A DNA stretch of 64,000 nt from Dongia deserti (GTDB taxonomy: Bacteria > Pseudomonadota > Alphaproteobacteria > Dongiales > Dongiaceae). The stretch covers positions 248,001 to 312,000 of the forward strand of contig NZ_QORW01000003.1 in assembly GCF_003574735.1 (NCBI RefSeq), read 5' to 3'. Shown here in pieces: positions 24,491 through 33,225 of the stretch; within the stretch, counting starts at the first letter, position 1, and each line of letters starts with the position of its first letter. The notes beneath the pieces were generated by a model. The model was given only the letters and a program-made list of their open reading frames with translations. It made no database searches and had not been told where the DNA came from. The translations under genes were made by a program, and so were the position numbers.

Positions 24491-25845
24491 GCCCCGCCCA
24501 TCTCTCTGCTCAAATCTGGTGAGGAACTGGATCTGCTGCCGCAAAAATACCGCTCCTGCTCCGCGTAAAGAGAATCGACAAGCCGGTCGGGCGGACGCAC
24601 GACGTCCTCGACCGTCAGGACGGCATCCTTGGCAATAGAACGCGCCAGCCGACAGCCGAGGCTTAACCCAATCGGTAACAGCTGTTCCCGACGGATAGCA
24701 TCCATGTTCTCCGCGACGCCGTAGACCTGATACCCGCCAAACTCTTCGATCAGCTCGCCGGCGGCGAGGTCCTTCTTTGCAGTTGCGATTACTCCAACCG
24801 TTGGCGGACCGGCTGGCGCAAGGGTTGCGTCATCGAAGAGCACGGCGCGCGCGACCGAAGTTGGAACCTCGAAGTGACACAGGTGGTACGGCGTGTAGAA
24901 GCAATAGTACGGACCTGTGCCAAGCTTGTAGAGATTTAGGTAATGCTTCTGCACCGGATGGTCGGTCGCGCCCAGCACGAACACCCCGGGCCCGGGCCGC
25001 GCCCCGACCACATAATCGACCAGGCCCGGCCCAGCCGGATCCAGGTAGGGCAGGAATTTCGAGACCGTCATTTCTATCGGCGTCAGTGGCGCATCGGGAT
25101 CGCCGCCCGAGAAGTCGGGACCGATCATTCCGCGCTTCGCAACCCGCATCCCGGTGCCGTTTGCCACGATTGCCTGTTCAAAGGAGATCTTCGTGCCATC
25201 CGCGAACGACGCCACCATTGCCGGCTTTTGCCCCCATTTCCAGGCAAAGGCTTCCTGCGTCGTCGGATTGCGATAGGGATCGTGCAATCCCTTGATGTTT
25301 CCGCAGAGGACCGGCTTCAATCCCAGCCCGGCGACGAAGCGGTAGAGATTCATCTGTACGCCGGGCTGATCTCCGTCCGAGAAGGTGTAGATGACGCCGG
25401 CATGGTCCGCTTTCACCTTCAGTATCGGACCGACTGTTCCATCCAGCTCCGCATTCATGTGCACGACATGTTTGCCTGCATTGATGGCGGCCAGAACTGC
25501 CTGAGCCGCGTATTCGACGGAGCCTGTGACCTCGATGATGGCGTCCAGCCCGGCAGCCGTGGCGAGAGCCAGCGCATCTTCGGTGACCGCCGGCCGGCCG
25601 GCTGAGATAGCGTCTTCCAGTGCTGCTTGCGCATCGCAGACGATTGCTTCGCGACCAGCCTGGCGGAAGGCATCGACTGCCTGCTCCAATCGCCGGCAAG
25701 CGATCGCGCAAAGCTCCATTCCGGACGTCGAATCCAGGATCTGGAGCGCAATGCCCTTCCCCTGGAATCCGGCTCCGACCATGCCCACCTTGATCGGCCG
25801 GCCTTCCGCCTCACGGCGTCGCAATGCAGTGTCGACGATGATCAT
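24487..25845 (-). CDS. NAD(P)-dependent oxidoreductase with C-terminal SAF-like domain
   Basis: 452 residues. A Rossmann motif VGMVGAGFQGKG (about 20-31) is followed by a homoserine-dehydrogenase/Gfo-like substrate region (HVVHMNAELDGTVGP, about 134-148; GNIKGLHDPYRN, about 182-193). The C-terminal part (about 350-430; AKKDLAAGELIEEFGGYQVYG) looks like a SAF domain. Such proteins are often annotated as SAF-domain oxidoreductases and occur in surface-polysaccharide loci. The reaction is unknown; oxidation or reduction of a sugar nucleotide or of a branching group is plausible from context. It overlaps the epimerase gene by four bases. Confidence 0.78.
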   Translation of the reverse strand: MIIVDTALRRREAEGRPIKVGMVGAGFQGKGIALQILDSTSGMELCAIACRRLEQAVDAFRQAGREAIVCDAQAALEDAISAGRPAVTEDALALATAAGLDAIIEVTGSVEYAAQAVLAAINAGKHVVHMNAELDGTVGPILKVKADHAGVIYTFSDGDQPGVQMNLYRFVAGLGLKPVLCGNIKGLHDPYRNPTTQEAFAWKWGQKPAMVASFADGTKISFEQAIVANGTGMRVAKRGMIGPDFSGGDPDAPLTPIEMTVSKFLPYLDPAGPGLVDYVVGARPGPGVFVLGATDHPVQKHYLNLYKLGTGPYYCFYTPYHLCHFEVPTSVARAVLFDDATLAPAGPPTVGVIATAKKDLAAGELIEEFGGYQVYGVAENMDAIRREQLLPIGLSLGCRLARSIAKDAVLTVEDVVRPPDRLVDSLYAEQERYFCGSRSSSSPDLSREMGGA

Positions 25846-25888
25846 TGGAAGCTCGACGGCTGGCGGCGCCCGCCCATGGCAGCACTCT

Positions 25889-26665
25889 TCAATCCGACCA
25901 CACCTTCCAAGGCGGCCCCTCTTTCCAGGTTCGCTCCAAGAGCTCCTTGTCGCGCAAGGAATCCATGCTCTGCCAATAGCCCGTGTGATGATAGCTCGAC
26001 AATTGTCCGGCCTCGATCATGCGCGACATCGGCTCGTTCTCCCAGATAGTGTCGTCGCCGTCGATCAGATCGAAGATCGCGGGCTCGCAAACGAAGAACC
26101 CGCCATTGATCAGGCCGCCATCTGTGATGCCTTTTTCGCGAAACCCGTCGACGCGTGAGCGCTCTCGATTCAGTCGAAGCGCACCATAGCGCCCAGGCTG
26201 CGTGACTGCTGTCAACGTGCACCACCGCCCCAGCCGCCGATGCGTGTCGATGAGCTTGCCAATATCGACATTGCTGACGCCATCACCATAGGTCAGGCAG
26301 AACGCTCCATCGGACAGCAGGTGCCGCGCTCGTTTCAGCCGACCGCCGGTCATGGTATTGATGCCGGTGTCGACAACGGTCACGCGCCAATCCTCCTTCA
26401 CTTGGCCCAGCCATTCGACGCGCCCTGTCTTGAGGTCGATGGTGAAATCGGTGGTGTCCATCTGATATCGCATGAAGTACTCGCGGATCATCTGGACCTT
26501 GTAGCCCCCGATAACCACGAAGTCCTTCAATCCATGGTGAGCATAGAGCTTCATGATGTGCCACATGATGGGCCGCCCGCCTATCTCCACCAGCGGCTTG
26601 GGACGAATAATTGTCTCCTCGCTCAGCCGCGTCCCCAATCCGCCTGCCAACAGCGCCACTTTCAT
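25889..26665 (-). CDS. rfbF: Glucose-1-phosphate cytidylyltransferase
   Basis: 258 residues from the ATG at 26663-26665, which overlaps the upstream stop (ATGA). The nucleotidyltransferase signature is LLAGGLGTRLSEE (about 5-17), followed by RPKPLVEIGGRPIMWHIM. TYGDGVSNVD (about 115-124) holds the metal-binding Asp. The RfbF-specific WHIMKLYAHHG and the C-terminal WKVWSD region fit. It makes CDP-glucose, the entry point to CDP-dideoxy and branched CDP-sugars. CDP-glucose 4,6-dehydratase is not in the window and must be encoded elsewhere if the usual route is used. Confidence 0.92.
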   Translation of the reverse strand: MKVALLAGGLGTRLSEETIIRPKPLVEIGGRPIMWHIMKLYAHHGLKDFVVIGGYKVQMIREYFMRYQMDTTDFTIDLKTGRVEWLGQVKEDWRVTVVDTGINTMTGGRLKRARHLLSDGAFCLTYGDGVSNVDIGKLIDTHRRLGRWCTLTAVTQPGRYGALRLNRERSRVDGFREKGITDGGLINGGFFVCEPAIFDLIDGDDTIWENEPMSRMIEAGQLSSYHHTGYWQSMDSLRDKELLERTWKEGPPWKVWSD

Positions 26666-27744
26666 TGAACCAGCTCCTTCGGCAGGCCAGAGGTTACGCG
26701 TGATGAGAGCCATTCCAGATTCGCAGAGAGCCGCCGTTCCTCAATATGCCGCCGCAAAACCTGCAGGCGCATGAACTGCGACTGCCTGAACTCCCCGTCC
26801 TTGAATCCCATGTCCCGCAGCCCATCGATCAGTCGGAAAATGGACTGAGAAAGCGTGACCTGAGGCCGATAATTGGGGGCCAAGGACTCGAACAGACTGA
26901 AGTCCACGCGGTATGACCGACTGTCCACCGGCGCCTTGGAATTGATGTTGATCGTGGTGCCGGGGAGCGCCTCAGCCACTGCTCGAGCAAGATCTCGCAC
27001 CTGGTAGTTACGATCGTTGGATCCCGTGTTGACAACCAGGTAACGGCCACCGTCTTCCGGCGATCGCAGGATCGCCCAGTCGATCGCGCGCGCCATGTCG
27101 GCGACGTCAATCAGCGGCCGCCAGGGCGATCCGTCGCTCAGGACCGTTATTTCGCCACGTGCAAGCGCGCAGGCGACGAAGTCATTCAACACGAGATCGA
27201 GCCGCAGCCGATCAGACATGCCGCAAGCCGTGGCAAACCGCAGACACGTGATTGTCATACGTGTGTCGAGGCGCCCGAGGTCCTCCTCGGCGCCGACTTT
27301 CGATTTGGCATAAGCCGTGACCGGACCGAGTGGATCACTTTCCCGTCTCGGTGTACTGTCCGCTACGCCATACACGCTGCAGCTCGAAGCAAACACGAAG
27401 TTTCGGACACCGGCGCTTGCTGCCGCTTTCGCGGCGAGTATGGTTGCCGCGCGATTTATGTCCGCCGTCACGCGGGCGAATTGCTCGCCCATCGGGTCAT
27501 TCGATATCGCCGCCAGCTGAACAACAGCTGAATAACCCTCGAACATGCGCGGACTGATCGACCGCACGTCTCCGAAGAACTGTTCGTCGAGCAACTGTTC
27601 GGGAAGCGACTTGGCGCCGGTCAGACAGTGAGCGAAATAACTGTTGTCGAAACCGTGAAGCACGGCACTGGGATGTTGGGCGCGCAGGTGGCGCACGACC
27701 GCCGGCCCGACATAACCCATGTTGCCTAGGACTAGGATTCTCAC
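26662..27744 (-). CDS. NAD-dependent epimerase/dehydratase (extended SDR)
   Basis: 360 residues. The cofactor motif is LVLGNMGYVG (5-13 region), close to the extended-SDR GxxGxxG pattern. The active site has FASSCSVYG (about 118-126) and YAKSK (Tyr145, Lys149). TCLRFATACG and SDGSPWRPLIDVADMARAI are typical of sugar-nucleotide SDRs. It is the first gene of the operon and overlaps rfbF. It likely converts a CDP-sugar (4-reduction, epimerisation or dehydration); which one cannot be read from the sequence. Confidence 0.88.
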   Translation of the reverse strand: MRILVLGNMGYVGPAVVRHLRAQHPSAVLHGFDNSYFAHCLTGAKSLPEQLLDEQFFGDVRSISPRMFEGYSAVVQLAAISNDPMGEQFARVTADINRAATILAAKAAASAGVRNFVFASSCSVYGVADSTPRRESDPLGPVTAYAKSKVGAEEDLGRLDTRMTITCLRFATACGMSDRLRLDLVLNDFVACALARGEITVLSDGSPWRPLIDVADMARAIDWAILRSPEDGGRYLVVNTGSNDRNYQVRDLARAVAEALPGTTININSKAPVDSRSYRVDFSLFESLAPNYRPQVTLSQSIFRLIDGLRDMGFKDGEFRQSQFMRLQVLRRHIEERRLSANLEWLSSRVTSGLPKELVQ

Positions 27745-28348
27745 TCGCCTCCTCCAACATGGCGGACCAGGTGTCCCGCAAACGAGCGTGTACCCTCTGC
27801 ACGGCTATCGGATCCGACAGGGGCACTTGATTCACATTCAGTCTTGAGCGACACAGGGGAGAAAAGATGTGCTCGCGCGGTTTGACTGATAGCCAGGCAG
27901 TCCGTCACAGTGCCCTCCGCCTGCCGCTCAAAGCGACGGATCCCCAAAGCCGCCGACCCTGTATTGCCCGTTTTCAACGATCAAAGGCGCGTGGCCGTCC
28001 GGCAGATCACGCCCGACCCCAAATTGGCTCGCGAATGGCGCCTATGCGCTCATACCCAAAAGGGATCCACAGACGCAAACATTCCGCAGCTGCAGGTCCG
28101 CCGCTTCCACTTCTACACCGCAACTTTCTCGACGATCACTCATTTTTGCGCTTGACCGTTTCGTTGTTTCTGAATTGTCGCAGGAAAAACTATTAAACCG
28201 TGCGTTAGTAAGGGAGACGATCGAAGCGCAGTGCCTCGACAGGCAGGCACGCAGATGGCTGTTTGCGCTTGTGGCACCAGGGAACGCAAACCAACCCGTC
28301 ACCTTGGGGAGCGAAGGAGGGGGACAAGACGCTGGCAAGAGGGCCCTG
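27745..28348. other. 604-base divergent region between the nucleotide-sugar operon and the acylation cassette
   Basis: It should hold both divergent promoters. The part from about 28060 to 28200 is AT-richer. Short open frames here on both strands show no recognisable features or ribosome binding sites. I see no strong inverted repeat. Confidence 0.45.
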
Positions 28349-29962
28349 ATGCTCTTTAACTCATCATCATTTCTCTTTGGTTTTTTTCCTGTCGTCCTGG
28401 CAGGGTTTTTTGTGTTGTCCAGACTTGGGCACCAGCGGTTGGTGGGCATCTGGCTCACCGGGGCGTCGCTCTTTTTCTATGCGTGGTGGAACCCGATTTA
28501 CCTGCCACTGCTCCTGGGCAGCATGATTTTCAACTACGTCCTCGGAGGCTTGCTGTTGAGCAAGCCGAGCCGGACGCTCCTGGCTTTGGGTGTCGCGGCC
28601 AATCTGGCGCTCCTTGGCTATTACAAATACGCCGGCTTTCTGGTGCAGACGGTCGATCAGCTTGCGGGTCTGGACTGGGCGATTCCGAATATCGTCCTGC
28701 CGCTGGCCATATCATTCTTCACGTTCCAGCAGATCGCCTATTTGGTTGACGCGCGCGATGGTGCGGTCGTCGAGCATGACTTCCTCAACTATTGCCTCTT
28801 CATAACCTTCTTTCCGCATCTGATCGCGGGGCCGATCACGCATCACCGAGAGATGTTCCCGCAGTTCAACGACCCCAACCTGTTCCGGCCAAAGATGGAG
28901 AATATCGCTGTCGGCCTGACGCTGTTTCTGATCGGGCTGGCCAAGAAGGTGGCGATCGCCGACACAATGGGCACCTTTGCGCGGCCGGTATACGAGGCCG
29001 CCGCGGACGGTGTGCCGGTCACCTTTCTCGAGGCGTGGAGTGGCGCCGTGTCATACACGCTGCAGATCTATTTCGATTTCTCCGGATACACTGACATGGC
29101 CATCGGCCTCGGCCTCATGTTCGGTATCAGCCTGCCGCCGAATTTCGACAGCCCTTTGAAGGCGCGCAACATCATCGAGTTCTGGTCGCGTTGGCACATG
29201 ACCCTTACCAGGTTTGTGACAGCCTACATCTACAATCCCGTCGTGGTCCGCATGACGCGGCGGCGCGCGAGCAAGGGTTTGCCGCTGCCCAAGCGCAGCA
29301 TCATGCCGGCGGGCGCCTTCATGAGCTTGGTGGCATTCCCGACAATCCTGTCCATGTTCGTGATCGGGGTCTGGCATGGAGCCGGATGGCAGTTCGCTGT
29401 ATTCGGCCTGGTCCATGGAGCGTATCTGACGATCAACCATGCGTGGCGCGCTGTCAAAGTGCGCCTCGGCTTCCCGATCGACAGCAATCGCCCTGTCGCG
29501 GTCGTGGCGTCGGTGCTGCTGACTTTCGTTTGCGTCGTCATAGCGCTGGTGTTCTTCCGGGCCGATAACGTGCCGGCAGCGTTGAACCTGTTGACCGGAA
29601 TGACCGGCGGGCACGGCATTGTTCTTCCGGAACCGGCCATCTCGCTGCCTGGCGCCGCGGCCATCGCCGACGCACTCAACCTGTCGATAGCCAGCCTGGA
29701 GTATTTCGGCCCTGCGCAGATGATGTGGATCGTCGGCTTGCTCGCCATCGTCTGGACCATGCCCAACTCCCAGCAGCTCATGCGCCACTACCGCACGGCA
29801 CTCACGGCACAGCCAAAGCCGAGTTCGTTGCAGATCGCGTTCCCGGCCGTGGTTTGGCGCCCGAACGCAATCGTCGGCCTTGCTGTCGGCTGGCTCGGGT
29901 TCTTCCTGATTATCCGCGCCATCTCGGCTGCGCCGATGGAATTCCTGTATTTCCAGTTCTGA
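28349..29962 (+). CDS. MBOAT-family O-acyltransferase
   Basis: 537 residues from the ATG at 28349 (MLFNSSSFLF, the standard start of AlgI-like proteins). It has about ten to twelve membrane helices. The family's conserved histidines are visible: His283 in FWSRWHMTL and the likely catalytic His343 in GVWHGAGWQF. YFDFSGYTDMAIG (241-253) is another AlgI hallmark. Proteins of this type pass an acyl group across the inner membrane to a polysaccharide, usually with an SGNH partner. It begins a four-gene cassette (MBOAT, FkbH, ACP, SGNH) with gaps of 9, -4 and -4 bases, divergent from the nucleotide-sugar operon. Confidence 0.93.
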   Translation: MLFNSSSFLFGFFPVVLAGFFVLSRLGHQRLVGIWLTGASLFFYAWWNPIYLPLLLGSMIFNYVLGGLLLSKPSRTLLALGVAANLALLGYYKYAGFLVQTVDQLAGLDWAIPNIVLPLAISFFTFQQIAYLVDARDGAVVEHDFLNYCLFITFFPHLIAGPITHHREMFPQFNDPNLFRPKMENIAVGLTLFLIGLAKKVAIADTMGTFARPVYEAAADGVPVTFLEAWSGAVSYTLQIYFDFSGYTDMAIGLGLMFGISLPPNFDSPLKARNIIEFWSRWHMTLTRFVTAYIYNPVVVRMTRRRASKGLPLPKRSIMPAGAFMSLVAFPTILSMFVIGVWHGAGWQFAVFGLVHGAYLTINHAWRAVKVRLGFPIDSNRPVAVVASVLLTFVCVVIALVFFRADNVPAALNLLTGMTGGHGIVLPEPAISLPGAAAIADALNLSIASLEYFGPAQMMWIVGLLAIVWTMPNSQQLMRHYRTALTAQPKPSSLQIAFPAVVWRPNAIVGLAVGWLGFFLIIRAISAAPMEFLYFQF

Positions 29963-29971
29963 GGCGCTCAA

Positions 29972-31891
29972 ATGGAGCAGCTCGCCTGGCTACCCATCCA
30001 CCCCGATTTCGCCGGCGCGCTAAAGGCGGCGCGCCTTGTGGCCGATCCGGAAGAAAAACTGTCTCGGTTGGTGGAGCTGGCCAACTACCGCCGGAACTTC
30101 GTCGCGACCGAAAAGCTGGATCGCACAGCAGCGCAGCACCTGAGTAGCGCGCCCAATCTTCTGTCGGCGCTGCAGTTGCGGCAGGCTCGCCTGGCAGTCC
30201 TCTCGTCTCACACGGTTGACCACTTGGTGCCGGCAATTCGCATTGCCGGTCTGGGGCGCCGTACTACCTTGTCCACACACGTGGGTCCCTATGGGCTCTA
30301 TCGGCAAGCGCTGCTGGACTCCAATCCCGATCTCGTTGCCTTCGCGCCACAGTTCCTGCTGCTGGCGCTTGATGCACGCGACTACACATCGGACATCGCG
30401 CTGAGCGCGTCAGAAGCGGAGGTCACTGAAGCGATCGTTAAGCACATTGACGAGTTGCGGGTACTCTGGCGCGCGGGGCGGGAAAGATATGCCGCCCAAG
30501 TGATCCAGCAGACGTTCGTTGCAAGCTCCCCAACCCTCTTTGGCTCTTATGACGGCCTTGTCCCCGCTTCCCCGGGCGCCTTCGTTGAGCGGCTGAACGA
30601 TGCCGTTCGGTCTGCAGCACGCGAGGAAGGCGTCCTGCTGCTCGATGTAGCGTGGCTCGGGCGGCGTTGGGGCAACGAGGCGATTGGAGATCCCGTTCGG
30701 TGGCACCAGGCAAAACAGCTGGTGGCGCCGCACTTCGCTCCCCAATACGGCGACTGGGTGGCGCGAATCATTGCGGCATCGCTTGGCCTGTCTCGCAAGT
30801 GCCTCGTGCTTGATCTGGACAATACGATCTGGGGCGGCGTGGTCGGGGATGACGGGGTCGAAGGCATCCGACTGGGTCAAGGCGACCCGCTCGGGGAGGC
30901 CTATCTGGAATTCCAGCGCTATGTTGCGGCGCTCGGCAAACGTGGGATCGCGCTCGCAATCTGCAGCAAGAACGATCCTGCCACCGCCGAGGCTGCGTTC
31001 TCGGAGCACCCGGAAATGGTGCTGCACCGTACGGATATTGCGAGCTTCGTCGCGAATTGGGACGACAAAGCCAGCAATTTGCGGCGGATCGCGCAAGAGC
31101 TCGGCCTCGGGCTCGACAGTTTCGTCTTTGTCGACGACAACCCCGCCGAGCGCCACATCGTCCGTCGCGAGCTGCCGATGGTCGCCGTTCCCGAGCTGCC
31201 GGATGATGTCGCCAACTACCCAGGCAGCTTGGCTGATGCAGGGTATTTCGAGGCAGCCTCCTTCACATCCGATGACGTGATGAGGGCTCGCGCCTATCAG
31301 GCGAACGTAGAGCGGCAGGCAGTTCTGGCGCGCACGACCGACATGGAAGGATATCTCAAGAACCTGTCCATGACACTGATCGCTTCGGAGATCAGGCCAG
31401 TCGATCTGCCGCGCGCCTCGCAACTGATCAACAAGAGCAATCAGTTCAACCTGACGACACGTCGCTACACGGAAGCCGAGCTCCAGCGTCTGGTCGACGA
31501 TCCTGCGATCCTGGCCATGTGCTTCAGGCTGAAGGATCGCTTCGGCGACAACGGCCTGATCAGTGTCATCCTCGCGCGGCCCGATGTGCACTGGGGCAAG
31601 AACGCGTTCCTAATTGACACATGGCTCATGAGCTGCCGGGTGCTCGGTCGGCAGGTTGAGGCGGCTGCCCTCGAAGTGCTGGCAAACGAAGCGGCCAATC
31701 GCGGCGCGCAGTCGCTGATCGGCGAATATCGTCCGACCCCGCGGAATGGACTGGTGTCCGACCACTATGCGAAGCTGGGTTTCGCGCCGGCGTCAGCGCC
31801 ACGGGACGAGTCCAATAGTGCGAGCTTCTGGCGCTTTGACATCCAAACGCCTCCGCCGCGCCACTTCATAACGGTGGAAAGACTGTCATGA
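29972..31891 (+). CDS. FkbH-like HAD-superfamily protein (HAD-IIIC)
   Basis: 639 residues in three parts: an N-terminal region of about 265 residues of SGNH-like appearance, a HAD domain (about 275-420) with the nucleophile motif LVLDLDNTIWGG (Asp281, Asp283), AICSKND and FVFVDDNPAER, and a C-terminal GNAT-like part (about 505-620; RFGDNGLISVIL, DTWLMSCRVLGR). FkbH-type enzymes load a glyceryl group from 1,3-bisphosphoglycerate onto an acyl carrier protein. The ACP gene follows with a 4-base overlap, so the pair should produce a glyceryl-ACP or a related acyl-ACP for the MBOAT protein. Confidence 0.9.
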   Translation: MEQLAWLPIHPDFAGALKAARLVADPEEKLSRLVELANYRRNFVATEKLDRTAAQHLSSAPNLLSALQLRQARLAVLSSHTVDHLVPAIRIAGLGRRTTLSTHVGPYGLYRQALLDSNPDLVAFAPQFLLLALDARDYTSDIALSASEAEVTEAIVKHIDELRVLWRAGRERYAAQVIQQTFVASSPTLFGSYDGLVPASPGAFVERLNDAVRSAAREEGVLLLDVAWLGRRWGNEAIGDPVRWHQAKQLVAPHFAPQYGDWVARIIAASLGLSRKCLVLDLDNTIWGGVVGDDGVEGIRLGQGDPLGEAYLEFQRYVAALGKRGIALAICSKNDPATAEAAFSEHPEMVLHRTDIASFVANWDDKASNLRRIAQELGLGLDSFVFVDDNPAERHIVRRELPMVAVPELPDDVANYPGSLADAGYFEAASFTSDDVMRARAYQANVERQAVLARTTDMEGYLKNLSMTLIASEIRPVDLPRASQLINKSNQFNLTTRRYTEAELQRLVDDPAILAMCFRLKDRFGDNGLISVILARPDVHWGKNAFLIDTWLMSCRVLGRQVEAAALEVLANEAANRGAQSLIGEYRPTPRNGLVSDHYAKLGFAPASAPRDESNSASFWRFDIQTPPPRHFITVERLS

Positions 31892-32160
31892 CCGAGCAAG
31901 AGATCTTTTCCGAGTTGTCGAGCGTGTTTCATGACGTCTTCGACGACGAGACGATCACACTCCGTCCCGAGACAACGGCCGATGACATCGATGGGTGGGA
32001 CAGTCAGGCTCATGTTACTCTCGTCGTGGCGACGGAGATGCACTTCGGAATCAGGTTCCGCACTGCGGAACTGGAGTCGCTCCGCAATGTCGGCGATTTC
32101 GTGCAGCTGATTCAATCTCGTCTAGTCGATTCAAAGGCTGCTGGGAAGGATGGGGGATGA
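31888..32160 (+). CDS. Acyl carrier protein
   Basis: 90 residues, acidic, with the phosphopantetheine attachment motif at DGWDSQAHV (Ser39). The helix after it (VTLVVATEMHFGIRF) matches helix II of ACPs. It overlaps both the FkbH gene and the SGNH gene by ATGA junctions, so all three are translationally coupled. Its partner would be the FkbH-like loader on one side and the MBOAT protein on the other. Confidence 0.92.
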   Translation: MTEQEIFSELSSVFHDVFDDETITLRPETTADDIDGWDSQAHVTLVVATEMHFGIRFRTAELESLRNVGDFVQLIQSRLVDSKAAGKDGG

Positions 32161-33164
32161 GGCTTGAAAGGCAAGCAGCGGGTGTCTCGTTCGGCGGCCA
32201 CAAAGCTCTTGTGGCGAGCCCTGTGAGATACATGATCGCGATCCTTGGCGGCGCGATTGCCGCCCTGGCGGTGTTCTGCGCCACCTATGGCGCCCTATAC
32301 GTCACCGGCTATCTCCCGCCGCCGCCATTGTCAAACAACATATGCACCGATGAGAAGCTGCTCTTCTTTCGCAGGAATCCACCCGCAGAGCCGAATTTTG
32401 TGGTGATCGGTTCATCCATCGCCTGGCGCAACATCGATAGCGCCGCCATCGCCAGCGGGATTCCCGGCGCACAACCGCTGAACGGTGGTTTCTGCGGATT
32501 GATGGTGCATCAGTCGGCCTTCGTCGCGGATTGGATGATAAGCCGTTGGCCTGCCATTCGGGGCGTCCTGCTGATCGTGTCTCCCATGGACTTCAAGGCC
32601 TGCAAGGGCACCGGGCAGATATTCGACCCAGTCGATGCCAACGAGTTCACATTCGAAGGCGCGCCAATGTGGAGCTTCTACCTGCGATACTTCGATCCGA
32701 TATCGCTTCATCACAACGTCATGAGGGAGATGTCGGAGCGCGAACAGGAGCGTATTCTGAAGGTGAGTAGACGATTCACCAAATACGGCGACAAGCCGTT
32801 TGATACGAAAGAGGATCGGGGCCTGTTCTATGGCCGAATGCGCGATCCGGATCCAGCTTGCCTCACCGCCCTTCGCTCCTTGGCCACGACGCTCGCTGAG
32901 CAGGGCCGATCCTTCATGGTCGTCGTCACACCGATTCATCCCGATTGGCACGCTCAGTACGATGCCGACCGCCGTTTCACGAAGCACGTTGTGTGGCAGC
33001 TCACCGATGCGCTAACCGGTACGCGTGCGCGAATTTGGGATGCAGACGCTGCGCGCGTCATTGACTCATCAGGATTCATCGATGCCGTCCATCTCCGCTG
33101 GTCTGCAGCGACGATCCTAACCAGCGCGATTGTCGAGCACTTTCGTGCCAATAGAGGTCTATGA
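32157..33164 (+). CDS. Membrane-anchored SGNH-like acyl-transfer protein
   Basis: 335 residues from the ATG at 32157 (ATGA overlap with the ACP stop). One membrane anchor (about 22-50) precedes a periplasmic domain. VVIGSSIAWR (about 82-91) carries the SGNH nucleophile-type Ser86/Ser87, LIVSPMDF is a middle strand, and Asp309-x-x-His312 in FIDAVHLRW matches the C-terminal D-x-x-H dyad of SGNH/DltD-like proteins. It probably accepts the acyl group moved by the MBOAT protein and passes it to the glycan, or finishes an acylation. No family name is certain. Confidence 0.75.
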   Translation: MRLERQAAGVSFGGHKALVASPVRYMIAILGGAIAALAVFCATYGALYVTGYLPPPPLSNNICTDEKLLFFRRNPPAEPNFVVIGSSIAWRNIDSAAIASGIPGAQPLNGGFCGLMVHQSAFVADWMISRWPAIRGVLLIVSPMDFKACKGTGQIFDPVDANEFTFEGAPMWSFYLRYFDPISLHHNVMREMSEREQERILKVSRRFTKYGDKPFDTKEDRGLFYGRMRDPDPACLTALRSLATTLAEQGRSFMVVVTPIHPDWHAQYDADRRFTKHVVWQLTDALTGTRARIWDADAARVIDSSGFIDAVHLRWSAATILTSAIVEHFRANRGL

Positions 33165-33225
33165 CATCGCGGAGAAGACGGGCGCATCATCCGCGGCATT
33201 TTGGATAATGATCCAGCTTTGATCG

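Noticed and set aside
30410-31591. Minus-strand open frame of 393 codons inside the FkbH gene
   Set aside because: It is antisense to a clear HAD-IIIC protein and shows no domain or ribosome binding site.
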